Origin: Medicago truncatula
Lineage: Eukaryota; Streptophyta; Magnoliopsida; Fabales; Fabaceae
DNA: 64,000 bases
Direction: 5' to 3'
NCBI RefSeq assembly: GCF_003473485.1
Contig: NC_053045.1
Coordinates: forward strand, 42,760,494-42,824,493
The notes beneath the pieces were generated by a model, which worked only from the letters and a program-made list of their open reading frames with translations, was not told the DNA's origin and searched no databases. Positions 24,336 to 36,005 of this stretch are shown here, piece after piece (within the stretch, counting starts at the first letter, position 1; each line of letters opens with the position of its first letter). Both the position numbers and the translations under genes were made by a program.

Positions 24336-25204
24336 AGTAAATAGTCAATTTCCTTCTGAAATTGTAAGTTTCATCAATTACCCCCTGAAATTAACAAAAC
24401 TTCAATTACCCCCCTGAAATTTTACAACGTTAGTCAATTTACCCCCTCTGTTAAATTTTTCTGTTAGTGAACATGACGTTTTGCAAATATCCCCCCTGAA
24501 GTTTTGCACTTATGTGTAAAATGCCCCCAAACTTAAAAATTTATATTATTTTTTTCTTAAAAACAAACAATTAATAGTTAAATATTAAAGCTAACTATTA
24601 ATTTTGGAGTTTGGAAAAACTACATACATATATACATCAAAATAGGGAAAAATGTGTATTTTTAAAGTGACAATAATGGTTATTTCTAATAGACAAATTA
24701 TTATTTTTAGAGGTTTATAAACAAATTAATAATCAGATTTAAATTTATATTTTCTCCTTCACCATCTTAGTCTTTTAACTCCTCCAACTTCTTCAACAAT
24801 TTGATCAAACCATTTAAACTAAACAACCCCCAATATTAATCCACAAATCATCACATTATTGTCACTTTAAAAAATACATATTTTTTCCTATTTTGGAGCC
24901 TATTTTGATGTATATATGCATGTAGTTTTCCCAAATTCGAAAATTAGTTTTAATATTTAACTATTAATTGTTTGTTTTTAAGAAAAAAATAATATAAATT
25001 TTTGAGTTTGGGGGGCATTTTGCACATAAGTGCAAAACTTCAGGGGTGTATTTGCAAAACGTCATGTTCACTAACAGAAAAATTTGACGGAGGGGGTAAA
25101 TTGACTAACGTTGTTAAATTTCAGGGGGGTAATTGAAGTTTTGTTAATTTCAAGGGGGTAATTGATGAAACTTACAATTTCAGGGGGGAAATTGACTATT
25201 TACT
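24336..25204. mobile_element. 869-bp fold-back (Mutator-like) element between the FHA paralogues
   Basis: The arms 24336-24690 and about 24845-25204 are inverted copies. Ends start AGTAAATAGTCAATTTCC and carry three spaced CCCCCTGAAATT blocks that mirror as AATTTCAGGGGG. The homology runs inward past TTGCAAAACGTCATG-type words to ACATACATATATACATCAAAATAG. A loop of about 150 bp separates the arms. Flanks are T runs (TTTTTTTTG and TTTTTTTTT), compatible with a 9-bp target duplication but of low information. No transposase. It lies 250 bp upstream of the start codon of the repeat-bearing FHA gene. Confidence 0.85.
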
Positions 25205-25601
25205 TTTTTTTTTTTTAAAAACGCTGTCGGACACCGGTCCAAGGATTGTCAACGTAAATAAGAAAACAATTTATTTAAGATTCTTATCCATCCATGTCGT
25301 ACGGATGTTATAGAAGTGTTGGACACTGACGCATATCGGAACACGCCCCATCCTAAAAGTGGTTGTGCTTCATAGGGAGAAACAACAATGAAGGATGCAA
25401 GCAAGAAAGAAACAACATTGACGGATGCAAGCAAGAAAACAATAGTTACCGTAAATTTTTGTTACTTCACTAATAAGTAGGCCTTACCAGACAGACCCTT
25501 AACGAGTTAACAAAATCTAACTACCAAACAGTTGTACTAATGCTTCAAATAACAATCACTAATTATTCTAGATTTACTGCAGTTGCACCAAGACTAATTG
25601 A
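25205..25601. other. spacer with a 30-bp tandem duplication
   Basis: AACAACAATGAAGGATGCAA at 25381 is repeated with two changes at 25411 (period 30 bp, about 25379-25438). The rest is probably the 3' flank of the FHA gene that starts at 26438. Confidence 0.55.
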
Positions 25602-26438
25602 CTATTCAATTCCAGGGGCATTTTGAGCTTTTTGATTTTCATGCATCATAACATATTCACGGAGTCTCTCAGCTTTTTGTCTCATTGAATCAATAATATC
25701 TTCCGTTTCATCATGTATTTGTTTTGGCAAATAAACCTCCAAGAAATCAAACCACTCACCTAAACTCATCTTCTCCAAATCAGGCATATTCCCATCCCAA
25801 TTATATTTCTCCTTTTCTTCAGCTTCATCACAGTTCTCTTTACCATCACCAACAATCTCTTCCTCTAACTTGTTCAAAAAAATATCTTCCTCTAATTTCT
25901 TCTTTCCTTTGCGACCACCACCCTTCATTTTCTCTTTCACAACATTCTCCAAACCATCTACTATCAAGCATGAACTTTCTCCAATTTCAACTCCTATATT
26001 CTTCATATTCCTTGTCATATTCCGTGTCACCCGTATACTCTTTGGTTCTTCCACCTTCTTACCTCTTCTACCCCGTTCTACTGTGGTATTGGTAGACTTA
26101 TTTTCGGGGTGGATGAAGTTAACAACAATAACGGTGACTTCACCGATCTTAATGGTGGATCCATCACGGAGATAAAAAGAAGTATTTGGAGGAATGACCG
26201 CATCGTCCAAAGAAGTTCCATTTGATGAGGAATCAAGGTCTCTGAGTGCCCATTTACCGGATTCGGTATGAATAGAGAGATGTTTAGTGGATATTCCGGG
26301 ATCCTTAATTGGCAGGTTGTTGCCGCAGACGACACGTCCAATTCTGATGGCATATCCCGGTCGAAATTGAAGAGTTTCACCTTTACGAGGACCTTTGATG
26401 ATTTGTAATGAGAGAGTTGGTGGTTGTTGTTCTTCCAT
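25602..26438 (-). CDS. FHA-domain protein, short paralogue
   Basis: Intronless, 278 aa from MEEQQPP at 26438; an in-frame ATG at 26486 would add 16 residues not shared by the neighbour. The FHA domain keeps GR (34-35), STKH (50-53) and SSNG (71-74), with one extra Ser before the Asn. It has one copy each of the RVTRN and the acidic VGDGKENCD segments, while the neighbour at 22537-24084 has several. The C-terminal region (EKMSLGEWFDFLEVYLPKQ) is almost identical to that of the neighbour. The two genes lie head to tail on the same strand, a recent tandem duplication. Biochemical role unknown beyond likely phosphothreonine peptide binding. Confidence 0.85.
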   Translation of the reverse strand: MEEQQPPTLSLQIIKGPRKGETLQFRPGYAIRIGRVVCGNNLPIKDPGISTKHLSIHTESGKWALRDLDSSSNGTSLDDAVIPPNTSFYLRDGSTIKIGEVTVIVVNFIHPENKSTNTTVERGRRGKKVEEPKSIRVTRNMTRNMKNIGVEIGESSCLIVDGLENVVKEKMKGGGRKGKKKLEEDIFLNKLEEEIVGDGKENCDEAEEKEKYNWDGNMPDLEKMSLGEWFDFLEVYLPKQIHDETEDIIDSMRQKAERLREYVMMHENQKAQNAPGIE

Positions 26439-27128
26439 TTCTGAGTTAAGAGTGAGTTTGTGAGGGAGAATGAGGGATGGTGGCAATTTTTTTATGGAGG
26501 AATGCTAACCCTTTATTTATTTATAGACTAAAAAAGAAGTGTTACTGTTATTCTCTTCTCAGAAAAGCCTTCATCATCACTAACGAGGTGAAGAAGAAAT
26601 GATTTGGTTTCTGCGATGTCTTTCTCTAAAAAATTAATTGTTTATTTTAATTAAGATCGGAGGGAGTAGATAATTTTCTTTCTCATATATATTTTTATTT
26701 TTTTTCTCTATTGTTTTTTATCAATAAAAAAAGATAAAAAGAAAATTGTTATTAAATGATTGTTCAACTAAAATGTGTTTAGTAACAACTAACAAGCTTC
26801 TCTCACAAGCTTATAGTTTTATTTTTGTGATGCTATTATAATTTTTTTAAATGTTATTTTAACTAACTTTAAATATGGAGAAGTAAGGTGTCGGAGTTCG
26901 AACCATCACTCTTATATAAATTATAAATCATCTGTCAACCGAACTAAGCTAATGAGCTTGTTGAAAATATTGTTATTAGGTTCTTAAATTTGATTTTTTT
27001 TTTTTTTGTATGGTATCATGTTGCTTTCTATTTGAATTTTTATTTATTGTTCCAGTTGGTTCGAAACATCGTAGGCTTAGATTTGATTTTTTTTCTTCTC
27101 TTCATACGGTATCTTTCTATTAAATTCA
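26439..27128. other. spacer upstream of the short FHA gene
   Basis: AT-rich. Around 26895-26960 the words GGAGTTCGAACC and ACTAAGCTAATGAGC look like scraps of a tRNA-derived SINE, too broken to delimit. No gene seen. Confidence 0.4.
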
Positions 27129-27130
27129 TA

Positions 27131-27274
27131 CTCCCTTCGTTTCTAAATATAAGTAAATTTTACTTTTAGGTTCATTCAATTAATAATATATGTGGTCAAT
27201 ATCATAAACCACATACATCATTAATTGAATGAATCTAAAAAATAAAACTTGCTTATATTTAAAAACGGATGGAG
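27131..27274. mobile_element. 144-bp Stowaway-like MITE
   Basis: Ends CTCCCTTCGTTTCTAAATAT and, inverted, CTCCATCCGTTTTTAAATAT are the plant Stowaway (Tc1/mariner) signature. The element is flanked by TA at 27129-27130 and 27275-27276. Inner parts also pair (TTCATTCAATTAATAATATA region against its complement), so it forms a hairpin. Confidence 0.9.
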
Positions 27275-27276
27275 TA

Positions 27277-28372
27277 TGTACATAGTTATCATTATTTTTT
27301 TTCTTTGAATATATTTACCAATTTAAATACAATGAAATAATTTTCCATAAAACAATTAAAAATAAAAATATATGATAAATAAGTCAAGCAAAATTTGTTA
27401 AAGATTGTAACGTCCCAAATTTTCGGTCCAAGACATACGTCTATTTCGTTCTTAATAGGAAAATACTACTATAATTTTTATTTTTTTTCAAATCCAAATT
27501 TCCATACAATCATTTTTTTTAGTGTCCGAGGACTATTGCTATGATACCATAATGTAACGTCTCAGATTTTGATTCAAGACATTACGCTAAATTCATTTTC
27601 ATTTTTTGAAAAAACACTACTATTTTTTTTTCCATCGATAATAAATTCTTAACAAAAACTTAGACAAAAATTCGTAACATAATTTAATTTAATTCTCAAA
27701 ATAAATATGCTTCAAATTATTTTTAAAATTACAATTCAATCAAAAATCCAATTTTATCCCTATATGCGCTTCAAGCAAAAACATCAAAGCATACACCATG
27801 TCTTTTTTGGTACCTAAAATGTTGGTGTACAAGGTCAACTTCCATAAACCACAAATCATACAAATCAAATCAAACATACGGTACAATATTATAAAATAAA
27901 TTGTACAAGATATAAGCTGCCAACAAGAAAAGAAATATTCACAAATCATTCTTCTTTTATTTTTCTTTAGGTTATTATGTAATGCATGCTCCTAAAAACT
28001 AAATGATCCGAATATAACTCGCCACTAAGGCAAACATACTATTTAACCACCACACAAGCAAACATAATTATTTAACCACCACTAAAGCACACAGAATATT
28101 TAACCACCACACAGACAAACATAACTTTTTTAGCCGCCACAGCAGCAAACATTCAAAATTAGAAGCATTGTACATAGACATTACAACTATGTTGTCGCCC
28201 TTATGAACAACCAATATCATCTTCAAAAGTATTATTCGTAATAAAAATAAAAACAAGGGCGAGGACATAAATTAAACCCACCAAAACAAAGCTAACAAAA
28301 ATGATAATTAATAAATCAGTCGAATCTATCTCTAAAAAATGTTTCTTTAGAACAATTTGGAAGGGTATCCTA
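27277..28372. other. spacer with a degenerate ~29-bp tandem repeat
   Basis: Between 28042 and about 28155 the unit TTTAACCACCACACAAGC occurs three to four times with a period near 29 bp. Two separate TGTAACGTC(C/T)CA words near 27410 and 27550 are unexplained. No gene seen. Confidence 0.5.
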
Positions 28373-28381
28373 CAAAACTAA

Positions 28382-28789
28382 GGCAAATTCTATGATACAC
28401 CCAATATATTTGAGTGCACCGGTATACCCATTCTTTAAATTAACAGTTAAATGAGTTGTTTTTTGAAGAAAAATATTATTTTTTATCATTTATAATTATA
28501 ATAACTAAATCTTATTCATCAAAAGTGTCAACGAAATAATTATTTTTTTTTTTGAATTTTTATCACTCATAATTGAGAACATTTATAATTTTTTACTATA
28601 ATATGTAAAAAAAGTTACTATGATTCTTATAAACAGTAAAATGATATTTTTTCTTATGAAATGTTGTTCTATAAAATATAAGTATTGACAAATAGCTATT
28701 TACAACATAAAAAATTATCGTTAATTTATAAAATTAAGATGCAAGAGTACCGGTACACCTCATCTTGTGAGTGTACCGTAGAAATTCCC
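28382..28789. mobile_element. 408-bp Mutator-type MITE
   Basis: Left end GGCAAATTCTATGATACACC and right end, read inverted, GGGAATTTCTACGGTACACT form the terminal inverted repeat, with GCACCGGTA and its counterpart further in. The 9-bp target duplication CAAAACTAA is perfect at 28373-28381 and 28790-28798. Confidence 0.8.
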
Positions 28790-28798
28790 CAAAACTAA

Positions 28799-29241
28799 AC
28801 CATCTATATAAAAACACCTGTATTGAAAAAGCATTTATAAAGTAACATTGGTAGGTGACACACTTTAATTGGCCATTGATATATATCATTGGTACCTTAA
28901 TAGTACATAAGTGAAATCCCAATTCTATGAGCATAAACACTACCTTCTTTATAAACGTGAGAAACTCTAAATCTAAAGTTTCTAATAATACGTAAACAAT
29001 TCTTCCACATGTTTTTGGATCCTCAATTTTCTCTAATATAAATCCATATATATAGAATAAATATACAATTTTTTTTTCTACAATTATAGAATAAATATAC
29101 ATGATAATAATAGTAATAATAATAATATTATTGGAAAAATAATACTAATAATAATAAATAATACTAACAAACCATCAACTTCTATGTAGCTATATTGTCA
29201 CCATTATACATTAATAATCTACGAAGAAGTTTTTCACATAG
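28799..29241. other. 3' flank of the NAC gene
   Basis: AT-rich, including an ATAATAATA stretch around 29100-29165. Probably the NAC 3' untranslated region; nothing else recognised. Confidence 0.4.
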
Positions 29242-32200
29242 CTAATTTCTGCTCAACCCAGCTTTGTTTGCATCCATTGCCAATCGAATAAAGGAAGAGC
29301 CATCACCTTGCATAACCAAGTTTGGAATAAATTGGGATTCAGAGCTTCCCAAATTATGACCAACATGGTCATAATTTATGAAAGGATTGTAGTATTCCAT
29401 AGGAGGAGCTTCATTATCATCATGGACATTTCCTTGATTTATCATCAGTTCATTTTCATAACTAGTAGTAACCTTGATAATATTGGAATTATTACCACCA
29501 CATTGTCGAGGTTGTGTTTGGTAAAACACCTTTGAAACAACTAATTCACCATCTTTCTCTTCTTCATTACTACCAAGGTGGTATTGATGCATCACCCAAT
29601 TGGTCTTCTCAGGCTTCTTTTGCCTTCCATAGTTGGTGTAGAGGACTAGTATCTTCTTGAAACCTTTCATAACACCGTCAATAAAAACTGGTCTAGTTTT
29701 CCCTGTTTTGTGCCATCTTGTTTCACTTCCTTCTTCATCAGTTTGAACCTTTCTTCTTTTCCTTGTTCCTGTTGTGTATGCTTTAGATGGCCTGTGAAAG
29801 AAGTGCCGGATCTGTCCATCTTTTTTTACACCTGCATGTTCACATAATATATAGTGCATGTTTCATAAAGGACCTTGATATGATGCATGTAAATGGATTA
29901 TGGATTATTGCACAGGTCCAATTAGAGGGAGGTAACGTATTGGTTTATTTTGACATATTATAACACCTTAATATATTTTTTAATCTCGTCTATGTGGGAC
30001 TTCTTAATTTCCAACACATATTATAACAAAAGACTATGAATGTACAAAAAGTGAGTTGGATGTGTCCCTCACTTGGCCCTAATAACATTAGACTAAACCA
30101 ATTTGTTTAGATCTAAACCCGTCTCTTAACCCGATCACACTCGATGAGGTACAAGTTCAAAAAAGACACAATGATCCCAAAACAAGTTGTTAAATAGTAA
30201 TACATGACCATTTTATTTGGAAATAAATTTAACTAACATGTAACTAAGAATTTAAAATCAAGAAACAAATCATTTAAAACAAAGAAACAGAAAATGAAGT
30301 TTCATAAAAAATCAGAATTAGCACGAGAAAGTGAAAGTGTAAGACATTTTCTTTTTTCAGAGATAATTAGTAAATGTGAGAGACGAGAAGTGAGAATGAA
30401 ATTATTAAATTAATAAGTAAAAAAACACTGTCCTTTAATATTTTGGAACGGGTTAGGTAACCCGAGGGTCAACCCGAGTCCGTGTTTTATCTCTATTTTT
30501 GTTTTTTGGATTCGGATCAGTCCCAATCCAAAAGTTTAAGTGTCGGCCGGATCAGGTTTTGTAACACCACTGCCGAAAACATACGGAAAAGAGATTTAGC
30601 TAACACAAGTATGATGCATATGAGTTGCGAGTAACAGATTGACATAAATGGCTTGTTGGTGAAGATATAAAAAGTTTATCAAAGAAAAAATTAATTGCAT
30701 CTCCAGGATTTTGGTTTGTTCTTTCTCACTTTTTAACTTTTGATAATTATGTGCAGTTACGTTACGTCTTGACATGTGATTAATGTTTAGGATAGTTAAG
30801 ATTCAAGACACCTTTCTCATTTTTGTCTCCTTCCTTGTTCTTTATTTTCATTGGGAATAAAATGCTACGTACTTGAGTTACATAAAAACAGCAATAAAGA
30901 AAATAATAGAAACAAAATTAGTTTTCAATGTACATGTCATGAAGTCATCTTTAATTTTTGGAAGGATCATCAAGAAAAGGAATAGAAAACAAATACTTTG
31001 ATTCCTTATGAGTTAAATATAATCAAATCATGTGAAATTTTGTTTACACAAACTTCTATTTGGTATATAATCAATCATTTGTATCATGTTAATTTTCAGG
31101 TATAGAAATATTATTGCCCATGATTAAAGAATAGTGTACACGTTTACATTTCAATGCCACCACACTCACTCATGCATGCAAACTTGTTGAGTTGGTTAAA
31201 AAGTCATGTGATTAGTCCTCTCATTTGCTTAAATTCTTCGAAAGATAGAATCTCCAAAGAATAATCACATTATCACGTTACAAATTAATGCAAGAACTAA
31301 ACATGAAGCAAACTAGACGTTATTCCTTTGACTGGTAAAATATCTTATTCCAGGGTCTTTATTAAATAAATTTCTCCACTAATTATTTCACAAACCAACC
31401 CCAAGCCTCGTGTTATTAAACTTTTAGGATCTATCATAACATACAAGGTATATATTTCATAGGAGATTCTATATATATAATTTTTTTGAGTCATCTATAT
31501 ATAATTTTAAAATCAGCAAATTAGTGTAGACTATTTATAATATCTTCGCCAAAAAAAGAGCATATATTATTTTTTTGACAAAAAAAGAGCATATATTATA
31601 TACAATAACAATTAATTTAGTTCTTAATCAGCCAAAAAATAGCTGTATTTTTTGGTAAACCAAATTTTATCACTGAGAATGCAAGGGGTACTTCTTATAA
31701 AAAAACCACTAAGTTTTAGATAAAACATAAAAATCGTACTTCTAATATTAATTTGTCTCTAAATTTATTAAGTAAAGAGTTAAGACAAATATCAATTTTT
31801 TTTTTATCATTAATTGATTTTTCTCCCTAGTAGTATATGCATAAAACGGGATTTCCAAAATCCAAACCATGCATCAAACAAGAGGAAAAGTTAGAAAGTA
31901 AAATGAAATTAAGACCTGGTAGCTTTTCTGGATGTGTATAACAGATTCCGTTCTCTCCTTCAAGTGTTGGTATGAACTCATCAATAAGAGGATGAAGTTT
32001 GGGCACATCAAACAGAACCTTTGCTTCCAAATGCTGAAGTATCTCTTGATCATTCGGATCAAACTTCACTCCTGCCGGTAAACCCGGCAGTTCATTGATT
32101 CCACCCTATTCAATCATTCACACACAATCAATAATAAAGTTAAAAAGCTAAATAAAGATTGGTGGTGCGTCAGTGGTGCGTCATGTGTGTGAGTGTTGAA

Positions 32201-32478
32201 AGTCCAGAAAGTACTGGGTTCGATTTCTGCTAATAAAATAAATATAATTAAAAAAACACAAACACTAAGGGTAATAAATAATACTATTAAAATTAAAATA
32301 CCTGATCTTGAAATTCAATGTTATGGCCACATGAGGGGCAAGTTAGGGTTCGAACTTCGGTTGGTTTTGTTTCATCATCTGTAACAAGAGTACTTTCATT
32401 GCTAGTTCCAGGAATAACAGTAGATGTTATTAGTTCAATGCCCCTATCTTGATCATCTGAGTCATTGCACCATGTCAT
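29242..32478 (-). CDS. NAC073: NAC transcription factor, SND2/NAC073-like
   Basis: Three exons on the minus strand: 32478-32302, 32105-31916 and 29831-29242, joined in frame to 318 aa. The second intron is 2084 bp. The protein starts MTWCND and has a Cys motif [13 protein letters not shown] before the NAC domain, both typical of the SND2/NAC073 group. NAC subdomains follow: [36 protein letters not shown], then [31 protein letters not shown], and [11 protein letters not shown]. The C-terminal 100 residues are Asn-rich and less conserved, the usual activation region. In Arabidopsis, SND2 is a nuclear activator in the secondary-wall network, below SND1, and affects cellulose and lignin genes. 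The same role is an inference. All domain parts are intact. Confidence 0.92.
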
Positions 32479-34844
32479 GATCTCTTTAATTGGGATTTTC
32501 CAATTCTATCAACATAAAAACAAAGCTCTTTATTTCTTCCACACCACCCTATAACAAATATCACAGATTCAGCTCCAAAATTAGTAATAATCCAAACAAA
32601 ACAAGAAAGAAAGAATATATAACAAAATAAAAAAGGAAAAAATAAAAGAAAAAGAGAAAAGGGTTTCCCTGAATCACCTATTATAGGAAGATAATGGAAT
32701 AAATCCTAACACTTATTCTATATAATTGAAGTGCAAAGAGGTAATAACTTGTTGTTGAGAAATAGATATAGAGAGAGAGAGAGAGAGAAGAGAAGGAATG
32801 AGGCAAAGGGAGAGGGGTGTAAGTCATAAAGAAAAGAAATGTGGGACTCAAGTGGGCTCTACATATAATATATAAGGAAAAGGCTGCTTGAACGCCAAGT
32901 TTGCTTGTTTTTGTGTCCCGTATAAACGCTTGTCTATATCATGGAATAAATGAGTTTGCTAAGTATTTCTAAATTATTATCTTTAAAAAAAAAAAAAAAT
33001 TCTAAATTAATGTAATGTGGAAACTGTTTTTTAGACACCCAAGCACTCAATCTATCTACGGAGTGTGAAAGGAAATAAAGAGAGTGATATGATAGATTTG
33101 ATAGATTAGTGACGTGATAAGAAAATAAAGATAAGGAAAGAGATGGGGTGGTAAATGATAGTAGGTAAATTAAAGGTATTCAGATATATTTGATCCTTCT
33201 TAATTGCAATTACAATTGAGAGGAGCAATACAAATTAATATTAGGCTTTGGGAACGGAAAGACCCATGATGCCTTTAAAATCAATCGCGTGTATTTTATT
33301 AAGTGTCAAACATAAAATTCTAAAAAAGAGTTAGTGGAGTACACACGATTGATTTTAATTAGTTGTGTGAGTAACTTATTCACAATTTTCCAGAAACAAC
33401 CTCGAAGTCACCTTTCATAACAATATTATAATTGTAACTGCGACCACGTTAATTAGTTTTATTCACCTATAAAGTCGGTCCAACAAATATTAAGAGACAT
33501 GTTCTATGGAGAAAAATGGTCTCTAAAAACCTTTTTTTAAATGAGATTCTTTTTAAAAAAAACATTGAAAATAAAATTTAATATGAACAGAAAATTGTAC
33601 CATGCCGGTGTTCAAACAATGGAACATAAATGACTGTTGTATTTTTTTTTTTTGGTGGTGTCCAGTGTTCGAACCCCGGACCTTGCATATATTATGCATT
33701 GTCTACAAGATCAAATACAAATCTATTAGACACAAAATATTACTTCAGCTTTTTATTCTTTTAATTATTTAAAAATATTAAAAATTAATTCTACATTTTG
33801 CATTTTTGTGAGTGTGCTGAAGACTTCTTTTTTTTTATTTTTAAAAAAAGGAGTGTGATCAAGACATTTTTAGTTTTAGGGAGAGTGTGATCAAGACTTA
33901 TAATCATATAAGTCTTGTGACTATATATGGAGGACCTGCTTTTCAGATTTTATCAACTGAGCTAACAAAAAAAATTGTAAAATAACTAATAAAAGCATAA
34001 ACTTTGTTTGGATGTTTGTCCTATAGATATTTTTTAGGTCAAAACCCTTGCTTTAGAAGTTTGGAGTATAAAAAGTTCACATTTTAACCGTAACTGTGGT
34101 TTCCTTTTGAGAGTTAAATAGTTAATTAATATTTTATATATGAATCAGAGATTAATACATCGGTAGTAAGTAAAGAAAACTAGTGTAATGAATTAAAACA
34201 GAAATTAGTAACTAAGAAAAGAAAAAAGTAGAAAAGGGTGGTGGGTAAGAGTGGAGATGGGGCAACCTGATTCTTCTTGGTTGGACGTTTCACCTCTTTA
34301 GAGTATATGTGTCTTGTGTGTTGAAAGTTCAGCTGCAGTGTCAAATTTGAGTGTTCTTAAAGCTATTTAAAATTTCAGACACGTACATACAAACCGACAC
34401 AGAATGTAACAGATTTCACACGGGAAAAATACGTCTATGATCACAGAAATGTATACATCTATCTATATATGTATGCACCAACCAATAATTATACTACTAC
34501 TATTCCTAAAAAAAAAAAATCAAAGAATTAATAATTTTTCAGTTTCTTTTTTGAAGAAAAATAATTTCTCAGTTATTCGTCGTGTTTATTTAACACAATT
34601 TACACCTCTTTTGTCACGTCGAATTCTCATATTTTTTTGTTAAGGAAATGGACTTCGTATTTTTTATTTGAGTAAATGAACTTCTTACATTTATGATTTT
34701 TTTTTAAGCTAAGTGTATTAACATGTACCGAAATGTTTGATGATAGACATCTTAATTAGGTTGACATCCTTATAAAACAATAGTAGCATGCATGCATACT
34801 CATAATATAATACAATAATAATAATTACAACAAGGTTTTTTCTA
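32479..34844. other. NAC promoter and spacer, with GA microsatellite
   Basis: A GA microsatellite (32770-32789) lies about 290 bp upstream of the NAC start, a common feature of plant promoters. At 33655-33705 TGTTCGAACCCCGG followed by TTGCATATATTATGCA looks like a minus-strand scrap of the tRNA-derived SINE family seen at 60377-60524. No gene was recognised in the rest. Confidence 0.45.
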
Positions 34845-34994
34845 GATTACCTTTGAAAAATGGTGGGTAATTTACCCACCAACCAATCATAATGAGCAAT
34901 TTATTGGTGGGGTCAAGATAGTTTATGAATACCATCTAAAAAGGTGAATGTTTATTGGTTGGGGTAAATTACCCACCATTTTTCCATGGGTACC
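34845..34994. mobile_element. ~150-bp hairpin MITE
   Basis: GAAAAATGGTGGGTAATTTA on the left and TAAATTACCCACCATTTTTC on the right are near-perfect inverted repeats, with CTAGATTACC and GGTACCCTAG at the outer ends. A 3-bp CTA may be the target duplication. Family not assigned. Confidence 0.6.
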
Positions 34995-35181
34995 CTAGTT
35001 GTCACCTTAAAACAATACATCTAGAAATCGGAGGACCAAACCTTACCTATAGGAAAAAATATTAAAAAATTAATAAAACAAGAGGAAAAAAGCAAAAAAG
35101 AAATAAATAACAAAATAAAAGATGGAAAAAAAAAAACTAAAGAAAAAGTTAAGAAAATAGACATCATTTAGAATGATGAGA

Positions 35182-35395
35182 CCTCATTTGGGGTTGGTCT
35201 AGTGGTTGGCTTGGGATCTTAGAGTTTGCTCCTCTTAAGGTCTCATGTTCGATTCCCTCTGGTGTCAATTTCGGTGGGCTAAGTCCATACGGAGCTATGT
35301 CTGGCTTTAAATAGGGCCCCCCGCAAGTGGGCGTGAGATTGGTCCCCTCGGATTAGTCGATTCTTAGATCGAATACTGAGTTTTAAAAAAAAAAA
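35182..35395 (+). mobile_element. tRNA-derived SINE with 14-bp target duplication
   Basis: The body starts with a tRNA-like head carrying an A box (TGGTCTAGTGGTTGG) and a B-box-like TGTTCGATTCCC, and ends in a poly(A) run before 35395. TTAGAATGATGAGA is a perfect direct repeat at 35168-35181 and 35396-35409. A second copy of the same family lies at 44005-44219 on the other strand. RNA polymerase III internal promoter boxes are inferred by similarity to tRNA genes. Confidence 0.92.
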
Positions 35396-35409
35396 TTAGA
35401 ATGATGAGA

Positions 35410-35995
35410 TAATGCAACCCTAGAGCGGGTGTTTCGTTGAAATATAGAGAATGACTGAAACAACTTTGCCATTGCCATCATCAGCCCCAGCTTCCAAAAC
35501 TTTCTGAATAACCTCGAGATCATCATGCACTACCTAAGCTTAGAATTGGTTGAGAATTGGCCTATTCACATGTGTCTTTTGAATAACTTGCTCTCCATCC
35601 GGTGATACCCTTCCCTCATGTTGAGAACATGGCGTGTCATCAGTCACACATTTAACATGCTCCTCATTAGTCTCGTCCCAATATGTCATGAGTAAAGAAT
35701 CGAGCTACAACTCTCGATCTATACAAAATGCACTGTTTTTTTTTTTTTTTTCTTTCGGTTTCATTGATAGCAGAAGAGCCCCGACTCTATAGGATTAGCG
35801 GCACTAGCACTTTATTTAAAAAAGAAAGAAAAAAGTAAATGGGCTTGAGTTGATCCAATAATTATTACGTAGCAAATACATATTTTCTTGTAGTGAAAGT
35901 TGATTAATCTAGTGTATGATACTTGCTACAAAAGTATTTGAATGTTTTCACCGTTGTTACAAGACATAGCATTTTTAAAATATATATATATATAT
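35410..35995. other. spacer, nothing recognised
   Basis: A T run near 35733-35751 and a TA run before 35996 border otherwise unremarkable sequence. Confidence 0.4.
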
Positions 35996-36005
35996 ATATT
36001 TAAAA

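Noticed and set aside
35182-35260. tRNA-like sequence with A and B boxes
   Set aside because: No acceptor stem pairing was found, and the unit has a poly(A) tail and target duplications, so it is a SINE and not a tRNA gene.
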